A stretch of 31,729 nt of DNA, from positions 1-31,729 of the forward strand of contig CANRQH010000004.1 in the NCBI GenBank assembly GCA_947632745.1. The letters are read 5' to 3'. This document shows, in pieces, positions 22,815-31,108 of this stretch. This DNA comes from an uncultured Clostridia bacterium. GTDB lineage: Bacteria > Bacillota > Clostridia > TANB77 > CAG-508. The translations under genes were made by a program, and so were the position numbers. The notes beneath the pieces were generated by a model that saw only the letters and a list, made by a program, of their open reading frames with translations, was not told the origin of the DNA and made no database searches. The first letter of the stretch is position 1. Each line of letters opens with the position of its first letter.

Positions 22815-23558
22815 GTGATAGAAGATAAAAGCAAAATTTCAAAAATTAAAAAAGATTATATGGCAGGAAAGACATACAACCAAATTGCAAAAAAACATGA
22901 TGTCACTTATAACGAAGTCCTTTATTTAATAAAAAAACAAAATTGGAAAAGAAAAAGTAATTTAAGTAAAGTAAAAAAAGGAAATCAAAATGCAAAAGGA
23001 AATAAAGGTGGTCCAGGAGCAGAACTAGGAAATAAAAGAGCCTTAACAACAGGCGAGTATGAAACAATATATGATGACTTACTTACTGATGAAGAAAAAC
23101 ACATAATGGAACAATTTGAACTAGATAATAAAAAAGAGCAAATATTATCGGAAATAAAAATATTGACTATTAGAGAAAGGCGAATGCTTGCAAAAATTAA
23201 AAAGCTGCAAGAAGGAAAAGAAATGAACATTGTAAGAATGACCAAAAGTTCATCTAATAATATTGCTTATAGAAATAATGGAACACTAACAACAACAGAA
23301 GCAGAAAATACAATAAATATTTTACAACGATTAGAAGAGGCACTTACAAGAATACAAGAGGCCAAAAGGCGATATATAGACAGCTACCATAAGATTGAAA
23401 ATGATAATAGAAAACTTGAATTAGACTTGATTAGATTAGAAAGGGAAGTTGCAAAAGAAGGTTCTTCAGATCCGGAAAATATCAAAGATGATAGCTTCAT
23501 AAAAGCATTAGACGATAGTGTAGAAAGTACATGGGATGATTATGAAGAAGAAGGATAA
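22815..23558 (+). CDS. terS: Terminase small subunit
   Basis: A 247-residue protein from GTG 22815 (GGTGGGTGAT upstream). An HTH at about 10-40 (YMAGKTYNQIAKKHDVTYNEVLYLIKKQNW) is followed by a basic GNQNAKGNKGGPGAELGNKRAL linker (two blocks joined by KG) and a long coiled coil. This is the layout of YqaS-type small terminases. It recognises phage DNA for packaging. It overlaps terL by 23 bp. Confidence 0.85.
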   Translation: MIEDKSKISKIKKDYMAGKTYNQIAKKHDVTYNEVLYLIKKQNWKRKSNLSKVKKGNQNAKGNKGGPGAELGNKRALTTGEYETIYDDLLTDEEKHIMEQFELDNKKEQILSEIKILTIRERRMLAKIKKLQEGKEMNIVRMTKSSSNNIAYRNNGTLTTTEAENTINILQRLEEALTRIQEAKRRYIDSYHKIENDNRKLELDLIRLEREVAKEGSSDPENIKDDSFIKALDDSVESTWDDYEEEG

Positions 23559-24940
23559 TCTAAATTTAGATGAAAGGATTGCTAATCTAAGAAATCAAGT
23601 AATGCAAAATGCCATAAAATTGCGAAAAAGAATAAAAAATGGCACAGTATTCAAGTTTAAGAAGTTTAGTAAAAAGCAAAGAAAAATACTAACTTGGTGG
23701 AATGATAAAAGCCCTGTTAAAGACAAAAATGGAATAATTGCAGATGGTAGTATTAGGGCTGGAAAAACATTATCTATGTCATTGTCATTTGTATTATGGG
23801 CAATGACAAAATTTAATGGCCAAAACTTTATTATGGCCGGAAAAACAGTAGGAGCATTTCGAAGGAATGTTCTTTTTTGGCTTAAGTTAATGTTGCGAGT
23901 GCAAGGATATCACATAAAAGATAGAAGATCCGACAACCTAGTAGAAATATCAAAAGGAGAAAGGATTAACTATTTTTATATTTTTGGTGGTAAAGATGAG
24001 CGAAGCCAGGATTTAGTACAACGGAATTACAGCAGCAGGTGTATTTCTAGATGAGGTAGCACTTATGCCAGAGTCCTTTGTAAATCAAGCAATAGCTCGT
24101 TGTAGTGTTAAAGGTAGCAAATACTGGTTTAACTGCAACCCAGAAGGGCCTAACCATTGGTTTAAGGTAAACTGGATAGACAAGGCAAAAGAAAAAGGCA
24201 TTATATACCTTCATTTTACAATGGATGATAATTTAAGTCTTGATGAAGCTACAAAAAATAGATATCGACAAATGTTCGTTGGAGTTTTCTATCAAAGATT
24301 TATTTTAGGATTATGGGTACTTGCAGAAGGTATTATATACCCTAACTTTGACAAATTAAAACATTGTATTAAAGCTGCAGATATTCCAAATAAATTTGAT
24401 TATTTTTATGTAACATCAGATTATGGAATTACTAATCCACAAGTTTTTTTACTTTGTGGAATAAAGTACATAAAGGGTAAGCCTCATGTTTATATACTTG
24501 AAGAATATTACAATAAAGGAATTAAAAAAAATAAAGAAGGACAGGAAGAACATATTACAAAAACTGACGATATGTTTTTAAGGGACTACAAGAAGTTAAT
24601 TAAAGATATAGATATTAGAAAGGTTATTATAGATCCTTCTGCTACATCTTTAATAAATTTATTTAGGCAAAACGGCATTAATGTAAAAGAAGCAGACAAT
24701 GCTGTTATAGATGGAATAAATCTTGTTTTAAATTGGCTAGACGAAGAAAGAATCCATATAGTAGCTGCAAAATGCCCTAACTTAATAAGAGAATTTGCAA
24801 GTTATATTTGGGACTCAAAAGCACAAGAAAAAGGAGAGGACAAGCCAATTAAACAAAATGACCACGCATTAGATGCTTTAAGATACTTATTACAAACATT
24901 ATTCCCTAATAAGAAGAGGGGAGCATATTTTGTGAAATAA
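23536..24940 (+). CDS. terL: Terminase large subunit, needs +1 shift at a CGG codon
   Basis: A 467-residue packaging motor. Walker A-like DGSIRAGKT lies at about 70-78. The zero frame reaches CAA CGG AAT (CGG at 24022-24024) and stops 10 codons later at TGA. Skipping the C gives Gly163 and QGITAAGVFLDEVALMPE, whose VFLDE (about 169-173) is the Walker B motif. The nuclease part follows: TSDYG, IIDPSA and NDHALDALRYLL, the Asp residues of an RNase H-like fold. Without the shift the product lacks Walker B and the whole nuclease, so this phage could not package DNA. The start is ATG 23536 or 23542. Confidence 0.92.
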
Positions 24941-24954
24941 AGGAGAGAACAAAA

Positions 24955-26496
24955 ATGATAACAGAAATGGACAAAGTAAAAATGATAATATCTGAAGGTG
25001 CTAAAAAAGGTATGGTATTATCAAAATTTATTAATTTACAAATTAATGATTTTAAGGAAGCAAAATCATATAAAGAAATGCTACTAGGTAGCAAATACTT
25101 TAAGAATGAAGGAGATATTGTAGATAGAAAAAGATACTTCATAAATGAAAATGGAGTAGAAGAAGTAGCTCCTCATGCTAAATTATATAATTTGCAGCAT
25201 CCAATACTTTATAAAATGATAAATCAAAAGGCCGGATATTTGTTAAGGAAAAAGCCAACAATAAAACAAGTAATTGCAAAAGATGAAAAAGAGGATGAAA
25301 ATTACAAGGAAATATTAAAAGGATTATTTAACAATAAAATGCATAAAAGACTTAAATATACATTAATTGAAGCGGTAAAAAGAGGAATTAGTTGGTGGCA
25401 ATTATATATTGATACAAACGGGGATTTAAAAGCAAGATTAAGATATGCAACAAGAATAATACCTTTGTGGCAAGATGAGGAACACGAAATATTAGATGCT
25501 ATAATAATGACTTATGATGTAGAAGTATATACAAGTGAAACAGAAAGAAGTAAAAAAACAAAAGTAGAATATTGGGACTTAGATGGTGTTAGATATTATA
25601 TTTATGATGGAGACTCTTTAATTGAAGATGTAGAAGAAGTAGAAAAAAGAAAAGACCTAGAAATAAGAAAAGATAGCGAAGGAGTCACTATTCTAGCACA
25701 TTTCAAAATTGGAAATACACTTCATAATTGGACTAAAATACCATTTGTTTATTTTAAGTATAATGGTGATGAAATGCCGCTAATTCATTTATTAAAATCA
25801 CTAATTGATTGTTATGATGAATTATGTTCTAGGACAGGAGAATCAATTTATGAAGCACCAGATGGAGTAAATGTTGTAAAAAATTATGAACCTAATGCAG
25901 GAACCTTCCAAAAAAATCTGCAAACATACAATACAGTATTTTTAGGTGATGATGGAGAATACGATAGAAAAAATGTAGAATTAAAAATTGAAGCATTTAA
26001 GAGTTTTATTGAACAATTAAGAAAAGACATATATGAAGGCGGTTCCGGAGTAGATACACAAAGCGAAAAATTTGGAACACAAGAATCTGGAGTGGCATTA
26101 AAACAACTATATGCTGATTTGGATCTAGACTGTGGAAATATAGAAACAGAATTCAAAAGTAGTTTGGAATATTTTATGTTTTTCTATAATAATTGGGTAG
26201 AAATGACAACTGGAAAAGATTATTCAGATACAGAAATAGAGTATGTATTTAATAAAACAATGACAGTAAATGAAAAAGAATTGATAGAAAATTGCGTAAA
26301 TAGTTTAGAAATATTAAGTAAAGATACAATTTTATCAAGACACCCTTATGTTAACGATGTAGAAGATGAAAAAGAAAAATTAGAAAAAGAAAGAGAAGCA
26401 GAGGAAGCCAAAGCAGAAACAGAGTACGATAAAATACTAAAGGAATTAAAAAACAATCCTAATAAGCAAGATGGTGCAAAAGTTGGTGATGAATAA
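24955..26496 (+). CDS. Portal protein, SPP1 gp6-like
   Basis: A 513-residue protein matching the SPP1-type portal family: LLGSKYFKNEGDIVDRKRYFI (split by a short turn), LQHPILYKMINQKAGYLLRKKP (about 80-102), LRYATRIIPLWQDEEH, PLIHLLKSLIDCYDELCSRTG and SGVALKQLYADLDL. An acidic coiled-coil C-terminus (about 465-513) follows. It forms the dodecameric ring at the packaging vertex. It starts 14 nt after terL and its stop overlaps the next start. Confidence 0.9.
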   Translation: MITEMDKVKMIISEGAKKGMVLSKFINLQINDFKEAKSYKEMLLGSKYFKNEGDIVDRKRYFINENGVEEVAPHAKLYNLQHPILYKMINQKAGYLLRKKPTIKQVIAKDEKEDENYKEILKGLFNNKMHKRLKYTLIEAVKRGISWWQLYIDTNGDLKARLRYATRIIPLWQDEEHEILDAIIMTYDVEVYTSETERSKKTKVEYWDLDGVRYYIYDGDSLIEDVEEVEKRKDLEIRKDSEGVTILAHFKIGNTLHNWTKIPFVYFKYNGDEMPLIHLLKSLIDCYDELCSRTGESIYEAPDGVNVVKNYEPNAGTFQKNLQTYNTVFLGDDGEYDRKNVELKIEAFKSFIEQLRKDIYEGGSGVDTQSEKFGTQESGVALKQLYADLDLDCGNIETEFKSSLEYFMFFYNNWVEMTTGKDYSDTEIEYVFNKTMTVNEKELIENCVNSLEILSKDTILSRHPYVNDVEDEKEKLEKEREAEEAKAETEYDKILKELKNNPNKQDGAKVGDE

Positions 26497-28067
26497 TGAG
26501 CAGTAATGCAGAATATTGGATTAAAAGATTTGAAGAATTAGAAGAAGCACAATTACTTAACGAAGCAAAATATGTAACAGAATTGCAAGAATTATATGAA
26601 AGAGCATTGAGTGATATAAAAAAGGAAATAAATAACTGGTTAGTTAGATTTGCTGTAAATAACCAAATAACTCTAAAGGAAGCAAAAAAATGGCTAAATA
26701 CAAGTGAACTGAAAGAGCTAAAATGGGATATTGAAGAGTATATAAAATATGGAAAGGAAAATGGCATTGATCTAATATGGAAAAAAGAATTAGAAAATGC
26801 AAGTGCAAAGGTCCATATTTCACGATTAGAAGCATTAGAAATGCAAGTGCAGCAGCAATTGGAAAATTTATATTACAACGAAGAACAAATGACAAGGGAA
26901 TTTATTATTGAATCATATAAGGATACATATTATAAAACTGCTTATGAATTACAAAAAGGCTCTAATGTTGCATTTAGATTTGCATTATTAGATCTAAATA
27001 CTATAAACAAAATTATATCTAAGCCGTGGACAACGGATGCACAAACATTTTCTGATAGAATTTGGAAAAATAAAAGGGCTCTAATAGATACTTTACAAAA
27101 AGACCTGGAAAAAGCCGTAGTAGGAGATGCCGAAAAAGTAATTGATAAAATAGCAAAGGATTTTAATGTTAGCAAAAATAAAGCCGGAACATTAGTAATG
27201 ACAGAATCGGCGTTTTTTACAAGTACAGCAAGAAAAGATTGCTTTGATAACTTAGGAGTAGAAAAATTTATAAATATAGCAACATTAGATTCTAGGACAT
27301 CAGAAATTTGTAGAGAAATAGATGGTACAGTATATGATATGAAGGACTTTAAGGTAGGAGTAACTGCACCGCCATTTCATGTTAGATGTAGAACTACTTA
27401 TGGCCCATATTTTGAAGATGAGTTCGAATTTGGAGAAAGAGCAGCAAGGAATACTGATGGAAAAACTTATTATGTGCCAAGAAATATAAAATATAATGAA
27501 TGGTTAGAAAAATATGTTTACTCGGATCCGGAAACAAAAAAAGCATTTGAATTAGATATAAAAATGAATAAAAATAAATCATCTGACTATAAGCAATATA
27601 ATAATTATAGAGACTTATTAGGAAATGATGTTCCAAGTACATTTGCAGAATTTCAAGAAATGAAGTATAATGATATTGATAAATGGAAAAACTTAAAAGC
27701 ACAATACTCTGATGCATTAGGAATAGAAACTGAAGACAGAGCAAGGACATATATTAACAATGTAAATAAAACAATAAATCCAGGAAAGCAAGACAAGCAT
27801 ATAAAGGGCAGCAATAATTATGTTGAAGGAAAAAGTTATTTAACAATATCTAAAGAAAAAGCACAGGATCTAATAAATCAATATGCAGGAAAAGGAACAC
27901 TTGAGTTTAGCGATAGTGGTAAATGGAATAAACGAGAAATAATAACTACAGATGAGCAGATAGGATTTGTAAAGACTAAAAACGGAGAAATAAAAACTAA
28001 TAGTTTCAAAATTCATTATAGTAAAAGTGGAACACATATAGTTCCATATAGGAAAGGTGGCAATTAA
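26496..28067 (+). CDS. MuF-type minor head protein with C-terminal Ntox50-like toxin domain
   Basis: A 523-residue protein. A helical N-terminal part (about 1-170) precedes the MuF/SPP1 gp7 core (about 200-315): MTESAFFTSTARKDCFDNLG, ATLDSRTSEICREIDG, PFHVRCRTTYGPYF. Residues about 430-523 match polymorphic toxin type 50: DKHIKGSNNYVEGKSYLTIS, LINQYAGKGTLE, KWNKREI, IGFVKTKNGEIKT and a final IHYSKSGTHIVPYR with the conserved His. Ntox50 is a predicted RNase. MuF proteins with toxin tails are packaged in virions and may act on the newly infected cell. Confidence 0.85.
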   Translation: MSSNAEYWIKRFEELEEAQLLNEAKYVTELQELYERALSDIKKEINNWLVRFAVNNQITLKEAKKWLNTSELKELKWDIEEYIKYGKENGIDLIWKKELENASAKVHISRLEALEMQVQQQLENLYYNEEQMTREFIIESYKDTYYKTAYELQKGSNVAFRFALLDLNTINKIISKPWTTDAQTFSDRIWKNKRALIDTLQKDLEKAVVGDAEKVIDKIAKDFNVSKNKAGTLVMTESAFFTSTARKDCFDNLGVEKFINIATLDSRTSEICREIDGTVYDMKDFKVGVTAPPFHVRCRTTYGPYFEDEFEFGERAARNTDGKTYYVPRNIKYNEWLEKYVYSDPETKKAFELDIKMNKNKSSDYKQYNNYRDLLGNDVPSTFAEFQEMKYNDIDKWKNLKAQYSDALGIETEDRARTYINNVNKTINPGKQDKHIKGSNNYVEGKSYLTISKEKAQDLINQYAGKGTLEFSDSGKWNKREIITTDEQIGFVKTKNGEIKTNSFKIHYSKSGTHIVPYRKGGN

Positions 28068-28277
28068 ATGAAAGGTAAAAATCTAGAAGAATTATTAAAT
28101 AAAAAAGTAAAAATAAAAACATATAGCAATAATGAATATATGGGCCGAGTTACTGGTTATGTTCCTGCAGCAGATAATGAACCCGAGGTAGAAGAAATAG
28201 GAATTCTAAACGAAAAAGATAACAAAAATTACTCACTATTTGAAAATGAAATTGCAAAATTAGATATAATCGATTAA
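28068..28277 (+). CDS. Small protein after the toxin gene, possible immunity or chaperone protein
   Basis: A 69-residue protein that starts directly after the MuF-toxin stop with AAAGGTGG upstream. MKGKNLEELLNKKVKIKTY followed by GRVTGYVPAADNEPEVEEIGI is an acidic, beta-rich, LSm/SH3-like small domain. Its position fits an immunity protein for the Ntox50 tail, but no immunity family is recognised. It could also be a head-assembly accessory. Confidence 0.5.
   Translation: MKGKNLEELLNKKVKIKTYSNNEYMGRVTGYVPAADNEPEVEEIGILNEKDNKNYSLFENEIAKLDIID
28240..28270 (+). promoter_or_regulatory. Candidate promoter for the tRNA-like RNA
   Basis: TTGAAA (28240-28245) and a perfect TATAAT (28265-28270) are spaced 19 bp and lie inside the end of the upstream gene. 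The expected start, about 28277-28281, coincides with the 5' strand of the RNA's terminal helix. The spacer is longer than ideal. Confidence 0.5.
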
Positions 28278-28280
28278 AAA

Positions 28281-28532
28281 AATGTAGTGGCGGAATAGAC
28301 AATTCTAGATTGATTTTAGAGTTGGTAAAACTGAATGGCGATAGCATCTTGCGTTATAAATCGCTAAACAGTAATAGTAGACGCTAAGTGTATGGATAAG
28401 ATAATTGCCTTAGCATCTGATGTACTTTGACTAGATAAGATGCGATAATAGGTTACAAATTGCCTCTCACTTGAAGTCAAATATAAAGTGTAAAAAGAAT
28501 TATCATATTAGGTGCAAATCCTAATCTACATT
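28281..28532 (+). ncRNA. tRNA-like structured RNA with a group-I-like pseudoknot core
   Basis: There is no plausible coding frame. The ends pair as a 7-bp acceptor-like helix (AATGTAG 28281-28287 / CTACATT 28526-28532). Just inside the 3' end is a T-arm: TTAGG-TGCAAAT-CCTAA (28508-28524). AATTCT (28301-28306) can pair with AGAATT (28496-28501) as an anticodon-like stem, or with the IGS-like TTAGAGTT (28316-28323). Between them, GCATCTT (28344-28350)/AAGATGC (28437-28443) interleaves with TTTGACT (28426-28432)/AGTCAAA (28475-28481). A small AGGT/GCCT hairpin (28450-28465) lies inside, the topology and the GACTAGA string of group I P3-P7-P8. GCTAAG/CTTAGC (28383/28409) would be P6. It may be a tRNA split by a minimal group I intron, or a new RNA class. 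A canonical D-arm is missing. Confidence 0.55.
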
Positions 28533-28554
28533 TTAATTAATATGTTATTAAATT

Positions 28555-28583
28555 TAGACATCTTAAAAGGTGTCTATTTTTTT
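28555..28583 (+). terminator. Intrinsic terminator after the tRNA-like RNA
   Basis: TAGACATC-TTAAAA-GGTGTCTA (8 bp, one G-T wobble) is followed by seven T (28577-28583). It defines a 3' end for the RNA about 20 nt after its terminal helix. Confidence 0.85.
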
Positions 28584-28594
28584 ATATAAAAATT

Positions 28595-28698
28595 GGTCAA
28601 GAGGTAGACCTGAATAATTGCCTCATAATATTTTTACTTTGGAAGATGGAAAACTGCCTAAAAAAGCCTAATTGTAAAAGTATTATAAGAAAAGGAGT
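28595..28698 (+). promoter_or_regulatory. Structured leader upstream of the scaffold gene
   Basis: A hairpin GGTC-AAGAGGTA-GACC (28595-28610; GAGG at 28601 can alternatively pair CCTC at 28621) precedes a long 13-bp helix. That helix is ATAATATTTTTAC (28625-28637) with GTAAAAGTATTAT (28674-28686), with one wobble, and encloses a GG/CC-rich inner loop. It ends a few bases before AAAAGGAG of the scaffold gene. No useful coding frame covers it, so this is probably a cis-acting RNA controlling capsid-gene translation or transcript stability. Confidence 0.5.
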
Positions 28699-28702
28699 AT
28701 AT

Positions 28703-29317
28703 ATGAAAACTGAAGATTTAAAAGCCCAAGGTTTAACAGATGAGCAAATAACATTTGTAATGCAAGAAAATGGAAAAGATTTAAAAGCATTACAAGACGA
28801 GAATGCAAATCTAAAAACCGAAAAATCACAATTAGAGAATGACAAAAAAGTGTTAACTAAAGAAAAAGAAGAAAAAGACAAAGCAATTGCAGATTTACAA
28901 AAAAATAGTATTTCAAATGATGAATACAACAAAAAAGTAAAGGAAATAGAGGATAATGCAAAAAAAGAGCAAGAAGAATATATTTTTAATGATTTACTAA
29001 ATAAAGGTCTAGATGAAGCCAAAGTGCTAAAAGACGATCTAACAAGAGAAGCGGTTATTTCATTAATAAATAAGGATAAAGATAAATTAAAGATATCTGA
29101 TGATAAGAAATCTTTGATTGGATTAAAAGAACTTGCAGAGCAATATAAGAAACAAGCTCCTCATTTCTTTGAAAAGAAAAAAGCAACTGGATATGAACCA
29201 GTTGATCCCGATGGAGACAAAGGAGACGATGATGGCGGATATAGTATGGCAACTAATTTCGCCAAAGAGGCTAATAAAAGTGAAAGCCAAGAAAATAAGA
29301 GCCAATTTTTTAATTAA
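28703..29317 (+). CDS. Scaffold protein
   Basis: A 204-residue, strongly charged coiled-coil protein: LKALQDENANLKTEK, then LENDKKVLTKEKEEKDKAIA at about 18-60. The C-terminal part (about 140-204) is acidic and disordered, with DGDKGDDDGGYS. Its position between portal/MuF and capsid genes and its composition match phage head scaffolds of the SPP1 gp11/GP20 type. The ATG at 28703 is chosen because AAAGGAG lies upstream. Confidence 0.8.
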   Translation: MKTEDLKAQGLTDEQITFVMQENGKDLKALQDENANLKTEKSQLENDKKVLTKEKEEKDKAIADLQKNSISNDEYNKKVKEIEDNAKKEQEEYIFNDLLNKGLDEAKVLKDDLTREAVISLINKDKDKLKISDDKKSLIGLKELAEQYKKQAPHFFEKKKATGYEPVDPDGDKGDDDGGYSMATNFAKEANKSESQENKSQFFN

Positions 29318-29338
29318 TTATTTTAGGAGGTAAAAATT

Positions 29339-30047
29339 ATGTTTGTAGAAAAAGAAAGTGTACAAGAAGTTAATTTTTTAGCATCTGCAAAATACTTAAA
29401 TTACACACGCCAAATTAGTGATAGCGGTGTAGAGGCAGATGAAAAAGGAAGAAAAATAGTTCCAGCAGGTACTGTTTATAAAAATGAAAATGATGTAGCA
29501 ATCGGTTTAGTATTTGCCGATGTAGATGTTACTCATGGACCACAGCCAGGTGCTGTAATGTACCAAGGAGTTGTTTATAATTCAAGATTACCAAAAAAGG
29601 TAACAGAAGATGAAAAGAAAACAATGCCTGGTATTTTATTCAAAGATGATTATGATGCACAAGAATCTACACCCTAGTCCTGCCACGAAAAAAGTAACCG
29701 TGGCTTTACCGGAAGGTGAGGTATTAGGAGTAGATGTAAGTACAATTCAAGAAGTTGAATTGAATGATACTAAGGTAACAGGAACATCTAAGTATGTTCA
29801 AAGTTTCCCACAATTCGATAAAGAGGCCAAAGGTAACTTCCTAGCATTAAAGTGTGAAGAAGCTGCAAAAGGCGATAGTATTGAATGGGAATTATCAGAA
29901 GCTCAAACAAAAGGTTCTGGAACATTAGATGAGGATGGTATTTTAGTAGTAAAAATTCATTCTAATACACAAACCATAACCTTTAAGAATGGAGAAACAA
30001 GTAAAAAAATTGATTTAACTGGATTAACATTAAGTCCAGCAGAATAA
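29339..30047 (+). CDS. Head decoration protein with +1-frameshifted C-terminal extension
   Basis: The 112-residue zero-frame product (SAKYLNYTRQISDSGVEADE, KIVPAGTVYKNE, FADVDVTHGPQPGAVMYQG) resembles small head-stabilising proteins encoded just before the major capsid gene. It ends ACA CCC TAG (CCC at 29672-29674). A +1 slip of the Pro-tRNA from CCC to CCU continues into a 123-residue beta-rich domain (KVTVALPEGEVLGVDVST, GNFLALKCEEA, TITFKNGETSKKIDL). That domain ends at 30047, giving a 235-residue long form. The downstream frame has no ribosome-binding site of its own. CCC followed by a stop is the shift site used by Listeria phage PSA for its capsid and tail proteins. Confidence 0.8.
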
Positions 30048-30085
30048 TTAAATTATTAAAAAATTAAAAAAGGAGAGTGTTTATT

Positions 30086-31108
30086 ATGCCAAAAAGTATA
30101 GCGGAATTATTTCCACAACAAGAAATATTAAATTATTTGAAAGAAAGAAAATTTAAAGCTATGATGGGAGAAGAATTGTTCCCAGAAGTAAAAAAACAAT
30201 CATTAAAATTTGATGTATTAACAAATAAAAGCAGAACACCAGTAACAGCAAGTGTTCATGCATTTAATACTGAAGCTGAAATCGGACAAAGAGAAGCTGA
30301 AAAAATGGCAATCGAGGCTTGCTTAATTAAGAGAAAAATGCAATTAAAAGAAGAAGATATAATTGCTTTACAAGCTCCAAGAAATGAAGCAGAAAGAAAT
30401 TACTTAATGAGAGAAGTATATAACGACATCGAGAATCTAGTACAAAGTGTTAAGGCAAGAATAGAAAGAATGAGAATGGAAGTAACAGCAACAGGTAAAC
30501 TTACATTAAAAGAAAATGGATTAAATATTACTGTTGATTATGGTGTTCCAGATGATAATAAAATATCAAATGTAAATTGGGATCTAGAAAGTGCTAACCC
30601 AATTCAAGATATGATTAAATGGAGAAATCAATTAGATAGTGCTCCTGGAAGAATATTAACATCTAACACTATTCTAGCAAAAATCTTATCAAATAAAGCT
30701 GTTGTAAATGCATTATTTGGAAAAGATAGTTCAAGAATTGCTAGTGTAGGAGAATTGAATAACTACTTAAATCAATTAAAACTTCCTAGCATTTATACTT
30801 ATGATGAAAAATACAGAAAAGAAAAAGACAACGGACAAGGATACGACAAATTTAGATACTTCCCAGAAAATGCATTTGTAATGTTACCAAGTGATCCATT
30901 AGGAGAAACTCTATATGGACCAACTGCAGAAGAAATAAGATTAACTGGAAACCCATCAGTTGATATGAAATCTGTAGGCAAAATATTAGCAATGGTATAT
31001 GATGAAACATTAGATCCAGTAGGTACATGGGAGAAAGCTGTTGCTACAGCAATTCCATCACTAAACTGTGCTGATGAGATATTCCAAGCTACTATAAATC
31101 TTGCTTAA
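30086..31108 (+). CDS. Major capsid protein (E-like family)
   Basis: A 340-residue protein starting MPKSIAELFPQQEILNYLKE, with EEDIIALQAPRNEAERNYL, a central APGRILTSNTILAKIL and a C-terminal MVYDETLDPVGTWEKAVATA. Length, position after scaffold and decoration genes, and the E-like opening fit the phage major capsid E family. AAAAAGGAGAG lies upstream of the ATG at 30086. A hairpin follows its stop. Confidence 0.88.
   Translation: MPKSIAELFPQQEILNYLKERKFKAMMGEELFPEVKKQSLKFDVLTNKSRTPVTASVHAFNTEAEIGQREAEKMAIEACLIKRKMQLKEEDIIALQAPRNEAERNYLMREVYNDIENLVQSVKARIERMRMEVTATGKLTLKENGLNITVDYGVPDDNKISNVNWDLESANPIQDMIKWRNQLDSAPGRILTSNTILAKILSNKAVVNALFGKDSSRIASVGELNNYLNQLKLPSIYTYDEKYRKEKDNGQGYDKFRYFPENAFVMLPSDPLGETLYGPTAEEIRLTGNPSVDMKSVGKILAMVYDETLDPVGTWEKAVATAIPSLNCADEIFQATINLA

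Noticed and set aside
1653..24024. Simple sequencing or assembly insertions as the cause of all seven shifts
   Set aside because: Not excluded, but judged less likely. Five of the seven are not in homopolymers, every extra base is C before a Gly codon, all fall in the same phase, and CGG in frame is otherwise absent. Raw reads are needed to decide.
28281..28532. The tRNA-like RNA as the CGG-reading suppressor tRNA
   Set aside because: No CCG triplet occurs anywhere in it, so it offers no anticodon for CGG. The decoding tRNA, if any, lies outside the window.
28281..28532. tmRNA
   Set aside because: The missing D-stem and GGAATAGAC string recall tmRNA, but it is too short. No tag frame ending in a typical Ala-rich sequence is seen, and the acceptor helix lacks the G-U pair needed for alanine charging.
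29610..30047. Independent gene for the C-terminal domain after the decoration protein
   Set aside because: It starts inside the upstream gene, has no ribosome-binding site, and the first possible codons have no coherent protein. The CCC TAG slip explains it better.
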